Positions 33,216 through 43,349 of a stretch of DNA of 64,000 nucleotides are shown here, in pieces. The first letter of the stretch is position 1. Each line of letters begins with the position of its first letter. The DNA lies in assembly GCA_020746875.1 (NCBI GenBank), contig JAGTJL010000011.1:1550001-1614000 (forward strand), written 5' to 3'. The translations under genes were made by a program, and so were the position numbers. The DNA is from Rhexocercosporidium sp. MPI-PUGE-AT-0058 (lineage: Eukaryota; Ascomycota; Leotiomycetes; Helotiales). Below the pieces are notes generated by a model. The model was not told the DNA's origin and did not search any database. It saw nothing but the letters and a program-made list of their open reading frames with translations.

Positions 33216-34871
33216 GTGAGAACTTTAAAGTAATATTCCGAGCTTATCTTTTAATAAGATAATACGAAAGGTCACCTTTCGAAGTATACGAAATTAGTCT
33301 TTGAGCCTATTAGGATTAAGACTATCTTTTATCAGCAACTTGCAAAGAAAGCGTCGATATCAAAATTAGTCCCAGGAAGCTCCTGGCTCGAAGCAATAGC
33401 ATCAAAGTCAAAGTAGTTGAGGTTGTTATTCCACCAAATGTAGGATGTGGACACAAATGAGACTTATTTGACCACTGTGTTATTTCTTCACCGACGATCC
33501 TGATGTAAACATCACTGGAAGGCGTTGTTTTTAAATGAGGCGGTGGTCCTACTTGTTAGGAAAATGTCAAATGGGAGAATAAGATTACAACTTGCCCGAA
33601 GGTGGGTTCGGAAGTGGAGGAAATCTGATCTGCCGACATAGACTTCCCTGGCGAACTAAGATACGTGGAGAAACCGAAGTTAGCAGGATTATTTCTCAAT
33701 ATCATTGAAGAGTTTCTCGGCTTTGTTTGCGGGTGGCCGTTGAGGAATGATCGGTTCCTAGTCTGCCGAGAGACCGAGCGACTTCAAGGAGTGTTTAGAT
33801 TGAATCCATTCATTCATCCATCCATCAATCCATCAATTCCATTCATTTATCATCTATTGACTAGATTGGAAAAGATGTGTTGCTCATTTGGTTGCATGTT
33901 TGTTTGCTCAGACGGCTGGCCAGCCACCGAGCCAGGCAGTCAGATAACATGCGTGTACTTGCCAGGTCCTGTCAGCGGCCAATGGGATAAAACATCCAAG
34001 CATGCCATATACACAAACCAAGGCAAGGAAGGCTGAAAGAACAAACAAACGAACAAAATAACGAGTGAACGAAGAAAAGGAGGACAAAAAAAGGAGAGGA
34101 GGCAAATAAAAAGGAAGAAGGGACACGACGAGGGTTTAACAATTGTTATTCTTCACCTCCCCCCCGGAAACAAACAGATCTTTCCTTGTTGAATCAATGA
34201 AATTGATGAATAAACTTCCAGATTGCATAGGTTGGTGTTTCTATGCTCGTTCGTCATGAATACATATGTGCACGCAGCCATCCATCCATTCACCCATCCG
34301 CCCAGCGTTTCTCTACACTGAGAGACGTCTGCCGGCGTGAATCTCCCAGCAGCGAAGATGCAATGAATAGAAAAGGAACTCGATTCTATTTCTCTCGCTC
34401 TCCCTCCCTCTCGTCCGTTCGTCCATGTATATATAAAGAGCGTATTCCCAACTTTTCAGCCAAGAATTCAATCCCCCCACCTCTCTTTTTCTCTCTACCT
34501 ACTAGAGCAGAGCAGAGGATTGCCATTCCACGAAATATCGTCGAAAACCATGAACGGCAATCCATACCTTTGCTCGCATTGCAAGGCGAGGCCTGATACG
34601 CCGAATATATGGGTTTTATCTCATCTCATCTCATCCCACTTCCTCCTATCCTATGCCCTCACATCTACCCCCTCGATGTCTTAGGCCAGGTCTATCTTCC
34701 GTACTTGCTAACAAGTCATATCCCCATCCAGCTCATCCTCTCACACCACGACCCCACCATCTAACAACCCCCTAGCCCCTCTCATAGTCTAAACATCTCG
34801 CCTCGCAAACCGCACTCGAATCGAGGACAAGCAGTCACTCAAACTCAGAGCCCCTCCGCACCGGCTCCAAG
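33216..34871. other. Island edge, mostly non-coding
   Basis: At 33340-33470 the minus strand reads WWNNNLNYFDFDAIASSQEL through to DAFFASC and a stop. This resembles the acidic C-terminus of a fungal transcription factor and may be a gene scrap. CATT/ATCC simple repeats lie at about 33808-33845. At 34550 an ATG in good context opens MNGNPYLCSHCKARPDTPN with a CxxC pair but runs into CT-rich non-coding DNA after about 23 codons. I do not call a gene. Confidence 0.35.
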
Positions 34872-36092
34872 ATGGCTGCCCTCTTTCACAGCTCACCATC
34901 CACCTGCCACGACCTCGTGCGCCAAGTCCTCCGTCTCGATTCCCTCGAGCCTTATCGCGATGTGCGTATCGTGGATAACAGGAAGGGGAAAGGGAAGAAC
35001 GTGCTGGGTATTGTGGAGTGGTGTTTCGAGAAACGCGTAGCGAGTGCGAGGATTAGTGGCTTGTTTAAGGAGAGGGGTGCGTGAGGGTGACTGACTGTGA
35101 CCGTGTCGGTGATTGGAATGGAAAAGGCACCACCGGTATGCAACTCCCAAGCAGCGGCATAAGCTCCCGATCCGCTGGAGATGGCGGTTTGTGCGTCCAG
35201 GGCGTGCGAGCCTATTCACGACCGGTTCGAGGTGCGGGATCGAGCTCGAGCTTTAAAGGACCCAAGGACGGCCAAGGAGGAAAACAACTGCAAGAGCTAC
35301 AAATGCGAAGGTTGGCGATGCGAGGAGGAGGAGGTCAAGTGGAGATGCGAATTCGGGACGGAAAGTTGCTATGGCTCTGGCTGAATATGATGTGCGCAGG
35401 TTGTTGAGTGGAGGTTTGAGCGCAGGAGGTTTGAAAGTGAGAGATAGCGATGAGGATGAGGATAGAGATGGGGGGGTGAGGGTGAGGATATGAGATCGAG
35501 GGACTGGGGAGAGTCGAGTCTTGGAAATCATGGGGAACGACAACCATCAACCGTGAAGAGGAGAGGTTCGAACCGCGGGAATCAGACATCAGGCCATGGT
35601 GGAGATAGTGATGGAGCGACAATGCTGGGTGTCTTGACGAATTCCTCTCACGGATCCATGGCCGAGTCGATTGACGACGGTTACGAGAATCCGAACACTC
35701 CTCCCACAAATGCGACGACAGCCCAAACGATCCTGGACAGGGTGGCTTCAGGGGAAGCAGACCTCCATGGCCTTCAAGACGAGATCAAGCGCGGTAAAGT
35801 CAACTTAGGGAAAGTCGAGATGCGGACCAGAGCTGCAGAAGAAAGGCTGGCCGGTCTGATATCGCAAATCAAGGCGAAAGAAGGACGAGTAGCTGAAGTG
35901 AAATCAACGATCCAAGTACGCCAACAAGTTCTCAACAAGCTGAACCTGGCATTTAGGGAACAGATCTTAGACTTGAAGGAAGTCGATATTACTCGAGAGG
36001 TTCAAGAACGGTTGTCGGGCGCAAAAGCAAGAAATGATACGCGTCGGATTGTGAGAATGGCCGTGGCGATGGTTAGAAAATTCAAGCAGTGA
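34872..36092 (+). CDS. Putative coiled-coil protein, exon structure uncertain
   Basis: The best-supported part is 35490-36092: a Ser/Gly/Asn-rich polar segment followed from about 35730 by a helical, heptad-like region (ILDRVASGEADLHGLQDEIK and on to VAMVRKFKQ) that should form a coiled coil. Two upstream stretches in the same frame, 34872-35084 (MAALFHSSPSTCHDLVRQVL, with WCFEKRVASARISGLFKERG) and 35181-35384 (Cys-rich), could be earlier exons; a GTGCGT donor follows the first. The joins are guesses. No family is recognised and the DNA is purine-rich low complexity, so a spurious frame is possible upstream. Confidence 0.4.
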
Positions 36093-36110
36093 GCGAGGAG
36101 GATTAATTCC

Positions 36111-36603
36111 ATGGCTCATGGGCTTTGGAAAGACATTTTCCAAGCAGCTTCTAAACTTGAGCAGGCTACAGTTTTCCAAGAGGGGGAGAACGAGAGAAGT
36201 GAAGGGGAGAGAAAGGGAGATGGGGATAAGGATGGGGATAGAGATAGAGATATAGATGGATTTGGAAGTGAATGGAGAGATGAAAATCAAAACGAAGAGG
36301 GAAGAAAGCAACAGAGAAAGAGAAAGAGGGCGACAGCAGGTGAGTTAGTTACCTGGATGCCCAGCATGTACTGCGAACATTCGTTCATCCACCCATCCAT
36401 TCATTCATTGATCATGGTCAGTTTCATTGAAACCGCTATGCAATGCATTGGCTCAGGCTTTGCAGAAACGGGAGGTGGTCGAAGATGCAATTGGCGGCGA
36501 GTTCGTCTATGCGGACAAGAGCGCCATGGAGTTCGAGCAGTGGGAGACTGAACTGGAGATCATTGACAGAGAGAATATGGGTTTGAGTAACAAGGGGAGT
36601 TGA
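36111..36603 (+). other. Possible additional exons, acidic/basic low complexity then a helical tail
   Basis: 36111-36350 reads as a charged Glu/Asp/Arg/Lys repeat and ends in a strong GTGAGT donor at about 36341. After an acceptor-like CTCAG at 36456 a clean frame reads ALQKREVVEDAIGGEFVYAD and ends at a TGA at 36601-36603. The phases of the two pieces do not match directly, so either an exon is missing or they belong to the gene at 34872 through a different splice. Confidence 0.35.
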
Positions 36604-38171
36604 AGTAGGGCGGGTGGGTAGTAGAGAAGGATAGATAAGTAGGATGGGAGGATGGAGGGAGCATAATAGAAGGATGCGATGCAAAGGGGGGCGTTTACCT
36701 GTCGACAATCTCCTTCTCTCTGCTCTGCTCTGCTCTGCTCTGCTCCGTTATGTGACTTCGGGCAGGCAGCATGCTCTAAGACAAGAGGAGTTGCGATCGA
36801 TCCTCGTGCAACATGAGAAGAGACTCGCAACGCGGGGAGACGCAAGGAAGAACCCATTCGGCGCTGTCCCGCTGGCATGGGCATGGGCTGGATGCATCCA
36901 GCTCTGAATCCGCTCCCGTTCAATCAACGACGGATGCACGAACCAACCCATGGCGCTGACTGACAGCGCCCACGTCTGTGCCAAGCACGATTTCCCCGTC
37001 ACTTTAGTCTGCAATTGTCCAGGTTTGCCACGATCTTAGCAACGCCAAGTAAAAAGGCTTGATCTCCCAATCTACTCACGGGTAGTTGGAGGCTTACATC
37101 CCGGTAATTCCCTTGAACTTATGGATGTTTCTATGCATCCCCTGTCACACAATCCATTGCAGAGTCTGGGTATCCACTTTGTCGCCCGTAGCGTGCAGTC
37201 TGTCTGTTTCACGTGTCTTCATCACAGCCAAGCTGAGTCGTTCCAGTTGCCTCTGTCAAGATCAGATTCGTGATAGTAATACGAACGGTATAGCATGAAA
37301 ACAAGCACGCTTTATGCTCTATATGTACAATTAATTTTTATCTATTTGGCTCTGGAAGTATCTAAAATATTAGGGAATTTCACGTGCGCTCAGAAATAAG
37401 CTCTCCCACAATATTTTCTGGTGGTGGAGGGAAATTTGTGGGTCTCGCAGCTCTGCAGAGAGTTAGGCCTCGTTCAGTCGTACCTCCTTTCTCTCAGCAT
37501 TCCCTGTAGTTGAAGATCAACCTCATTGAGTTAATGCTATATATCGTCACTTTCCTGGCGATCGATTTGGCCTTCGTCAGTCCTGATGTCATGGAGGATG
37601 TTTTCTGTGTATATAAATAATCTCCTCTGCCAATCCCTCGTATGCCCTCTTCAGCGATCAGTCTAAATAATCCATCACTACTAGTTGGTTACCCCTCAAT
37701 TGCCTGTATTGCCAATTTCCTCCATTTTCAATTGCTTGTGCAACAGGAGAAACTTTTGCAGATTGTTTATCTTCTAGGTGCCAGACTGTACCCCTTCTTC
37801 GGTATTATCCGTGCCGTGTCCTTTCGGGGACGCATCCATTCCCGTGCTAGGGTGACGCCGCAAGTTAATTTGCTTCGATCGACAGTGAGTTCAAACTCTA
37901 CCCATTTGGTGGGTGGCCGGGCCAAAAAATTAGAGTTTATTGAGGGCGGGGGTGGGGGACCTGACGGACAACAAGGTCAAAGATTTAATCATCCGATATC
38001 AAGCCACTGTCACCATTTTCATACCGTGTCATGCAGACACGAGAGAACCCAACCATTCACAGTAAGCAGCTGACAACGATAAGTTATCAGCCCGTTCTCG
38101 TCCTCCGTAAGGGACGGTATTCGGTTCCTCTCTCCTTCCAACTCCAACACACTTTGTTTCTGCTGTTCAAA
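36604..38171. other. Intergenic, 1.57 kb
   Basis: It contains a (CTCTG)n microsatellite at about 36716-36746 and pyrimidine-rich tracts. A 143-codon frame at 37642-38073 overlaps the probable 5' leader of the rhodopsin-domain gene and shows no family motif. I see no supported gene. Confidence 0.4.
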
Positions 38172-39574
38172 ATGGCATCTACAATTGATAGTCAAGGAAT
38201 TGACTCCCAGTCAAGGGCGCATGAGATCATCGCAATCGTCAGTTTCATGGCCATTCTCTCGTCCAGTATTGTAGCGCTTCGATTATTTACTCGCCTCAAG
38301 ATCCTCAAAGCATGCGGCCTAGATGACTGGGTAATGGTGGCTGCGCAGGTACCGCAACCTGTTTATAACATTCTAATCTGTCACAACTCACTAACTGAAT
38401 ATGTCATTTGATAGGTCTTCACTCTTGGAACCGCTGTTGCCATAGGTATGGGTAAGTTTTAAAATGCTTCTGGCGTCTGCAACATGCTAATGCATCTCTG
38501 AAGAAAGCAGGTATGGGCTAGGCCGACATGTATGGACGATCTCCAAGGAGGAAACTATACCTTACCTCAAGGTAGGAATAATTGCCCCAAAATCACTGAG
38601 AAGGTTCTGCTAACCCTAGTTAGACATTCTATGCTAGCATACTTCTCTACAATTTTGCCCTCGCAGTCGTCAAAGTTTCCATTTTACTCCAATACCGCCG
38701 TATTTTCACTGCGCCAGCCATGCAAAAGGCCTGTGTTGTTGGTCTTGTCGTCATTATTTGCTGGGCAATCACGCAGATTTTCCTCAACGCCATGATCTGT
38801 ATGCCCGCTGCGTCGTTTTGGGACCCGACTGTTCCAGGAAAATGCATCCCTTTTCTTCCACTATGGTACACTTATGCAGTCGTCAATATCATCACCGACT
38901 TTAGCATTTTCATACTCCCTTTGCCAGCCCTCAAGTCCCTACAGTTACCCAAGAGACAGAAAATTATCCTCTTCGTTATTTTTGGCCTCGGTCTCTTGTA
39001 AGTCTATCCTAACCCCCTGTCTCTTTGAGCAATTAAGAGTTTGCTGAAGTAACAAAAAACAACCAGCACTTGCGCAATCTCCCTAGTGCGTATCCGTTTT
39101 CTCAAAGTCGCGGCAAAATCAACCGACCCAACTTGGGATAATGTGGATGCGGCAACTTGGTCTTTGTTGGAGCTCAGCTTGGCCATCATTTCCGCATCCT
39201 TACCGACGCTACGTACGCTTCTCGTCAAAATCGTGCCTCAACTTTCAAGTCTCTCTTCGCGGAAACTGTACACCAACACCTACGTCCGACAAGGCATTTC
39301 GCAAGGGACTGACGTGGAAGCTGGAACAAGTAGTGTCCGCTACGGCAGCTGCCACGACTCGACTGCTAGTATTGCTGTTTTACGCCAAGATGCAGATTAC
39401 CCGCTCCAGCACCTCGAAAAGAACAACCAACCCACAAGCCACGACGCATTTATTACCTACATAAGCGCTTCCACCACGATGTCAAAAGGCACGAATTTAG
39501 AGGATAATACGGAGAAAGGCAATAGGATTCTAGCGACAACGATAGTCACACAAGAATTTGTGGACAAAAAGTGA
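38172..39574 (+). CDS. Fungal rhodopsin-domain integral membrane protein, 387 aa
   Basis: Five exons: 38172-38348, 38415-38451, 38504-38571, 38624-38997 and 39067-39574, with GT-AG introns of 52-69 bp, total 387 aa plus stop. The second intron uses an acceptor at 38503, giving ESRYGLGRHVW; other acceptors break the frame. Family signatures of the fungal seven-helix SAT/PTH11-like group are clear: LDDWVMVAAQ after helix 2, YGLGRHVW, FYASILLYNFALAVVKVSIL, a WAITQIFLNAMICMP helix, FWDPT and KCIP, NIITDFSIFILPLPAL and STDPTWDNVDAATWSLLELS. The C-terminal 110 residues are a polar cytoplasmic tail. Related proteins include putative receptors and cluster-associated membrane proteins; ligand unknown. 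Intact. Confidence 0.88.
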
Positions 39575-40044
39575 AGGGCTGCACAATTTTTCATTTGCTG
39601 GGCTGAGCGATTCCTTTATGTGTTGTTTGGTATTTGGGTGGTTTTATTTGTATGGTGTATCTCTTCTCTCACTTTGGCTTGAAGGATTGGTCTTCAACAT
39701 TAATTAATTCCAAGAACTCCGCCCCAGGAAAGACACAAGACACAAGACATGAAGAAATTTGGTGCTTCATGATAGTGGTAGAAACACGTGACGCAGATTT
39801 GATTGTGGGTGAATAGCTCTCATATCCCTGTTGAGGAGATCGCGCCGACTGCATGTTCGCTTTCCTACTGGCGATGTTCATTATGGGGCACATGAAAGAT
39901 GCAAAGCCGGAAAAAATAGTGATTACAAAGTTACATCTCCTCGAACCTTGCATCTATGGGCGCCAATAGGTCAATGCATGTGCTACCAAACTTACGTCCT
40001 TTCTCGCGACAACAACTTCAACCAATTTAGCGACAGCTTCATCA
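39575..40044. other. Intergenic, no gene seen
   Basis: 3' flank of the membrane-protein gene and 5' flank of the AreA-domain remnant. Short frames on both strands lack motifs. Confidence 0.4.
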
Positions 40045-40664
40045 ATGAACCACTACTCAACTGGGCTCCTCCCTGATGATTTGCATATCATTTCCGATGG
40101 TTAGGGTCTGGCGCGGCAGCACAATATGAGGAGCGTGGGGGAGTTCTGCGCAAACTCCACGCTTCATCCGATAACTTCAATGTGAGCGAAGAGGCTCAAC
40201 CCAATCCCACATCATCTACAAACCACTTCAACGACAGAGCACGATTTCGATTCCCTCGAAGTCCTGCCGACAGGACACCCGGAGAAGGCTCTACCTCGAA
40301 TTCCGTCAATCCGCAAATGGGTTCGACCAACATAGGTACGACGGACTCGAGCGCGAGTGCTCAGGACAAGCTGGCTCTCTCGGCGGGGAATAGCGCTGGC
40401 AAGGAATTGTTCGGCGAGAGTTTGTTTCCAGTATGGAAAGATGACGCTGCTAGTGAAGAGCTCGATATTCCCGACGAGATGCAAAAGAAGGACCCATTAG
40501 CTAAGCAAATATGGAGGCTGTATAGCAAGACCAAGAAGCAATTACCTAACCAAGAGCGTATAGAGAATCTTACATGGCGCATGATAGCTATGAGTCTGCG
40601 AAAGCGCAAGCAGGAAGAGGCAGCTCGGTATGATACTGTTGCGAGGATTCAAGAGATCAGGTGA
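40045..40664 (+). pseudogene. N-terminal part of an AreA-type GATA-factor-like protein, frameshifted and truncated
   Basis: An ATG at 40045 opens [19 protein letters not shown] and hits TAG at 40102. Reading resumes one frame over with [20 protein letters not shown] and runs to 40664. Around 40430-40610 it contains [40 protein letters not shown] and [17 protein letters not shown], the conserved AreA N-terminal domain (PF08550, formerly DUF1752). The GATA zinc finger expected far downstream is absent: the frame stops at 40664 and RIPped LTR sequence begins at 40831. A 1-bp deletion near 40100 explains the frame change. A splice there would need an implausibly short intron. Confidence 0.75.
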
Positions 40665-40830
40665 TTAAAGTATGATTTTAAAGAAGTTGATTTCGATGAT
40701 ATCTAGGAGTAGGTGGAAAAACCACCTCTATTTATAATTGATTTCCATTAACTGTTCTGAAGAGTGCACTGAGCTTAATTAAGTAATCTTAAAGGATATC
40801 GGAGAAGCCGATAACTCTTTAAAGGAAGGA

Positions 40831-41119
40831 TATTATATACACGCTTATCTATTTTATTTATATAAAATTAAACCTGTAATATAAGAAGGCCGAGGCTTTT
40901 ACGGTATTAATAAAATTAGTTTTATTTATATTTTTAATTACGCCGGCGTTTTATTTCCTTTTATAAGTAATTTCTTTTATATATACGTTTCTTTTTTAAA
41001 TTTTTTTAAAATTTAAAAATTAATTTTTTTAAATATATTTTCCTTAAATTTTTATAAAATTTTATTTATTATAAATTTTATTTATTATAAATTTTATTTA
41101 TTATAAATTTTATTTAATA
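40831..41119 (+). repeat. Family-B LTR, RIPped, with an internal tandem expansion
   Basis: It aligns with 28188-28444 after transitions: AATATAAGAAGGCCGAGGCT matches the clean GGGGGCCGAGGCT block, and TACGCCGGCGTTTTATTTCC matches the CACGCCGGCGTTTTGC block. Near the end the unit AAATTTTATTTATTAT is repeated about four times (41060-41115), which the clean copy lacks. It directly abuts a reversed copy, making a local palindrome. Confidence 0.75.
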
Positions 41120-43349
41120 AAAATATATTTAAAAATTAAAAATTAATTTTTTAAAGAAATTTAAAAAAAAGCGTATATATAAAAAAGATTACTTATAAAA
41201 GAAAATAAAAAGCCGGCGTAATTAAAAATATAAATAAAACTAATTTTATTAATATTATAAAAGCTTCGGCCTTTTTATATTATAAATTTAATTCCGTATA
41301 AATAAAATAAATAAGTATATATATAATAATTATTCCTTCTTTTAATAATAGCGTTTATAATACCGATATTATAATTAATAATATATTAATACGCTTTCGC
41401 GTCGCTTAAGGCGAGGATTAGGCCGCGGTAAGTCGAATAGCCGTATTTCGATTAATAAGTTTAATTAATTAAACTAATATAATTATTTAAAGTACTGCGC
41501 CAAATATATAATATTATACCGCGATTAGTCCGTCGGACGTCGTCCGATTACTTTATAAAATAATAAAAGATATTTATTTTAATTATAAGACTTTTTCGTA
41601 TATATATAAGAGTACTTATACTTATATTCGAGTACTGTAATTATTATTATTATTAAAGAGTTATCTTCGGTCGGCGAAATAATAAGTAAGTTACGCGCTA
41701 ATAGCGTATTTACGTTTATTTATTAAGTAAATAAAATATAAATAATATAAATATAATAATATAATTACGTAATAATTACGATTTTATTATTTTATTAAAA
41801 CGTATATATAAATAGCTTTTTTATTACGCTAATAATAACTTTTCTTTTTTAACTTATTTATATATAATATTTATATTTATACGTTATTATCTTTTTGTTT
41901 TTCTTTTTCTTTTCTTTTTTAATTAATTATTAATATTAATATTATTATTATATCTTTCGTTTAACGTCTTAAAGCTATCGCATTTAATAACCTTACGAAT
42001 TAGCCGAGTAAAAGTTTTTACGGCTAATACTTTTAAATTATATTAATAAAGAAAACAAAAAGAATTGCGATTACTACTTTAAGTAAAATGCCGTTTATAT
42101 TATTATACGTATTTATATTTATAAAGTTTATTAATAATATAATATTAAGCGCGTTAAAAGTAAATTATATATTAATTATAAAATAAAAAATTCTTTTATA
42201 TTTTTTATAAAAATATTTATATTATAAAAAACTTTATTTTTAATTTCGAAAACTAATTACGCGAGAATAATTAATATAATACCGGCGTCGCTTTTAAAAG
42301 CTATAATTTTACGCTTTTTATAAGAGTTTAAAGCTTCGTTACTTAATTCGAAAAGCATTATATAATTAATTCCTTATCGCGCGTATTTTTTAAGCTTAAT
42401 AAAAAAGATATTAATTAAATTTCTTTTTTTATTAATACTTTTTTTATAAGTTATATTTTTCTTTTTTAAAATATTATTAATATATTAAAGAAATGAAAAA
42501 GTTTAAGAAATTTTATAAAAGTATAATATATTTAATTAATAATATATTTAAATTTAAGAATAATTATATTATTACTTTTGTTTTTAAAGCCGACTAAATC
42601 ACGTACGGTTTAATAAAAGAGTTAATAATAGAGATTCGGTTATACCGCGAAAATATAATTATTATTATAAGTATTCCGTGTTTATTCCGTTATATAACGT
42701 AGAGAGAGTAGAGCTTACACCACTACGCTATCAAAGCCAAAAGACTATGATTTCCGGCTATAGCTGGAAATGCTCTACTACGATATATATACTTACGAAG
42801 GAATAGATCACCTGACAGCAATCATATGACACGTTATTAATATATGTTAATATTATATTAAACGAGATTATTAAAGTTATTTCAAGAAATATCTTATAAT
42901 TCTTTAACGTTTAATAAATATTATAATACGAGTTTAAGCTTAATATTAAAAAGCTTAAGATTTTCGAATAATTTAATTTATAAAATAAATATCTTATACT
43001 TTAAGTATTTATTATAAAATTACGTTATTACGTTATAATTAAAATAAAATTTTATTATTTTTTAAATTATAATTTAAATATATTTTATAAGCTTATTTTT
43101 TTTAATATAATATTATATATTTTATATTTACGTTAATATTATTTTTAAAATTTTAATAAAACTTTTATAAGAAAATATAAAAAAAAGTATTTTTATTTAA
43201 AATCGGCGGTATTTTTTTAGCTTTTTAATTTTTTATAATCTTTTCGCTTTTTTATAAATTATATAAAAGTTTTATACTTTTTTATATTTAGTATTTAACT
43301 TTTTTAATTTATAATTTTTATTATATATTAAGAGTTTTTTTTAATATTT
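41120..43349. repeat. Left arm of a large inverted repeat
   Basis: Read in reverse complement, the segment 46694-48927 follows this one along its whole length, differing mainly by transitions. Landmarks: the reversed family-B LTR at 41120-41328; TACCGCGATTAGTCCGTCGG near 41517; ATCTTCGGTCGGCGAAATAA near 41662; GATTCGGTTATACCGCGAAA near 42632; ATCTTATAATTCTTTAACG near 42890; CTTTTTTATAAATTATATAA near 43247. No coding frame is recognisable. Confidence 0.8.
42690..42836. repeat. About 140-bp insertion present only in the left arm
   Basis: The right arm lacks this segment. It keeps near-normal composition, is bounded by inverted ATAACGT/ACGTTAT, and contains the stem GTAGAGC/GCTCTAC and an inner TTTCCGGCTATAGCTGGAAA fold. 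On the minus strand a TAGCGTAGTGG block resembles an RNA polymerase III A box, so a tRNA-related SINE is one option and a small MITE another. Confidence 0.45.

Noticed and set aside
33665..34036. 123-codon plus-strand frame
   Set aside because: It spans CATT/ATCC simple repeats, overlaps an antisense frame, and shows no conserved segment.
37642..38073. 143-codon frame upstream of the rhodopsin-domain gene
   Set aside because: It ends just before the real start codon, contains a Gly run from a G-rich tract, and looks like promoter and leader sequence.
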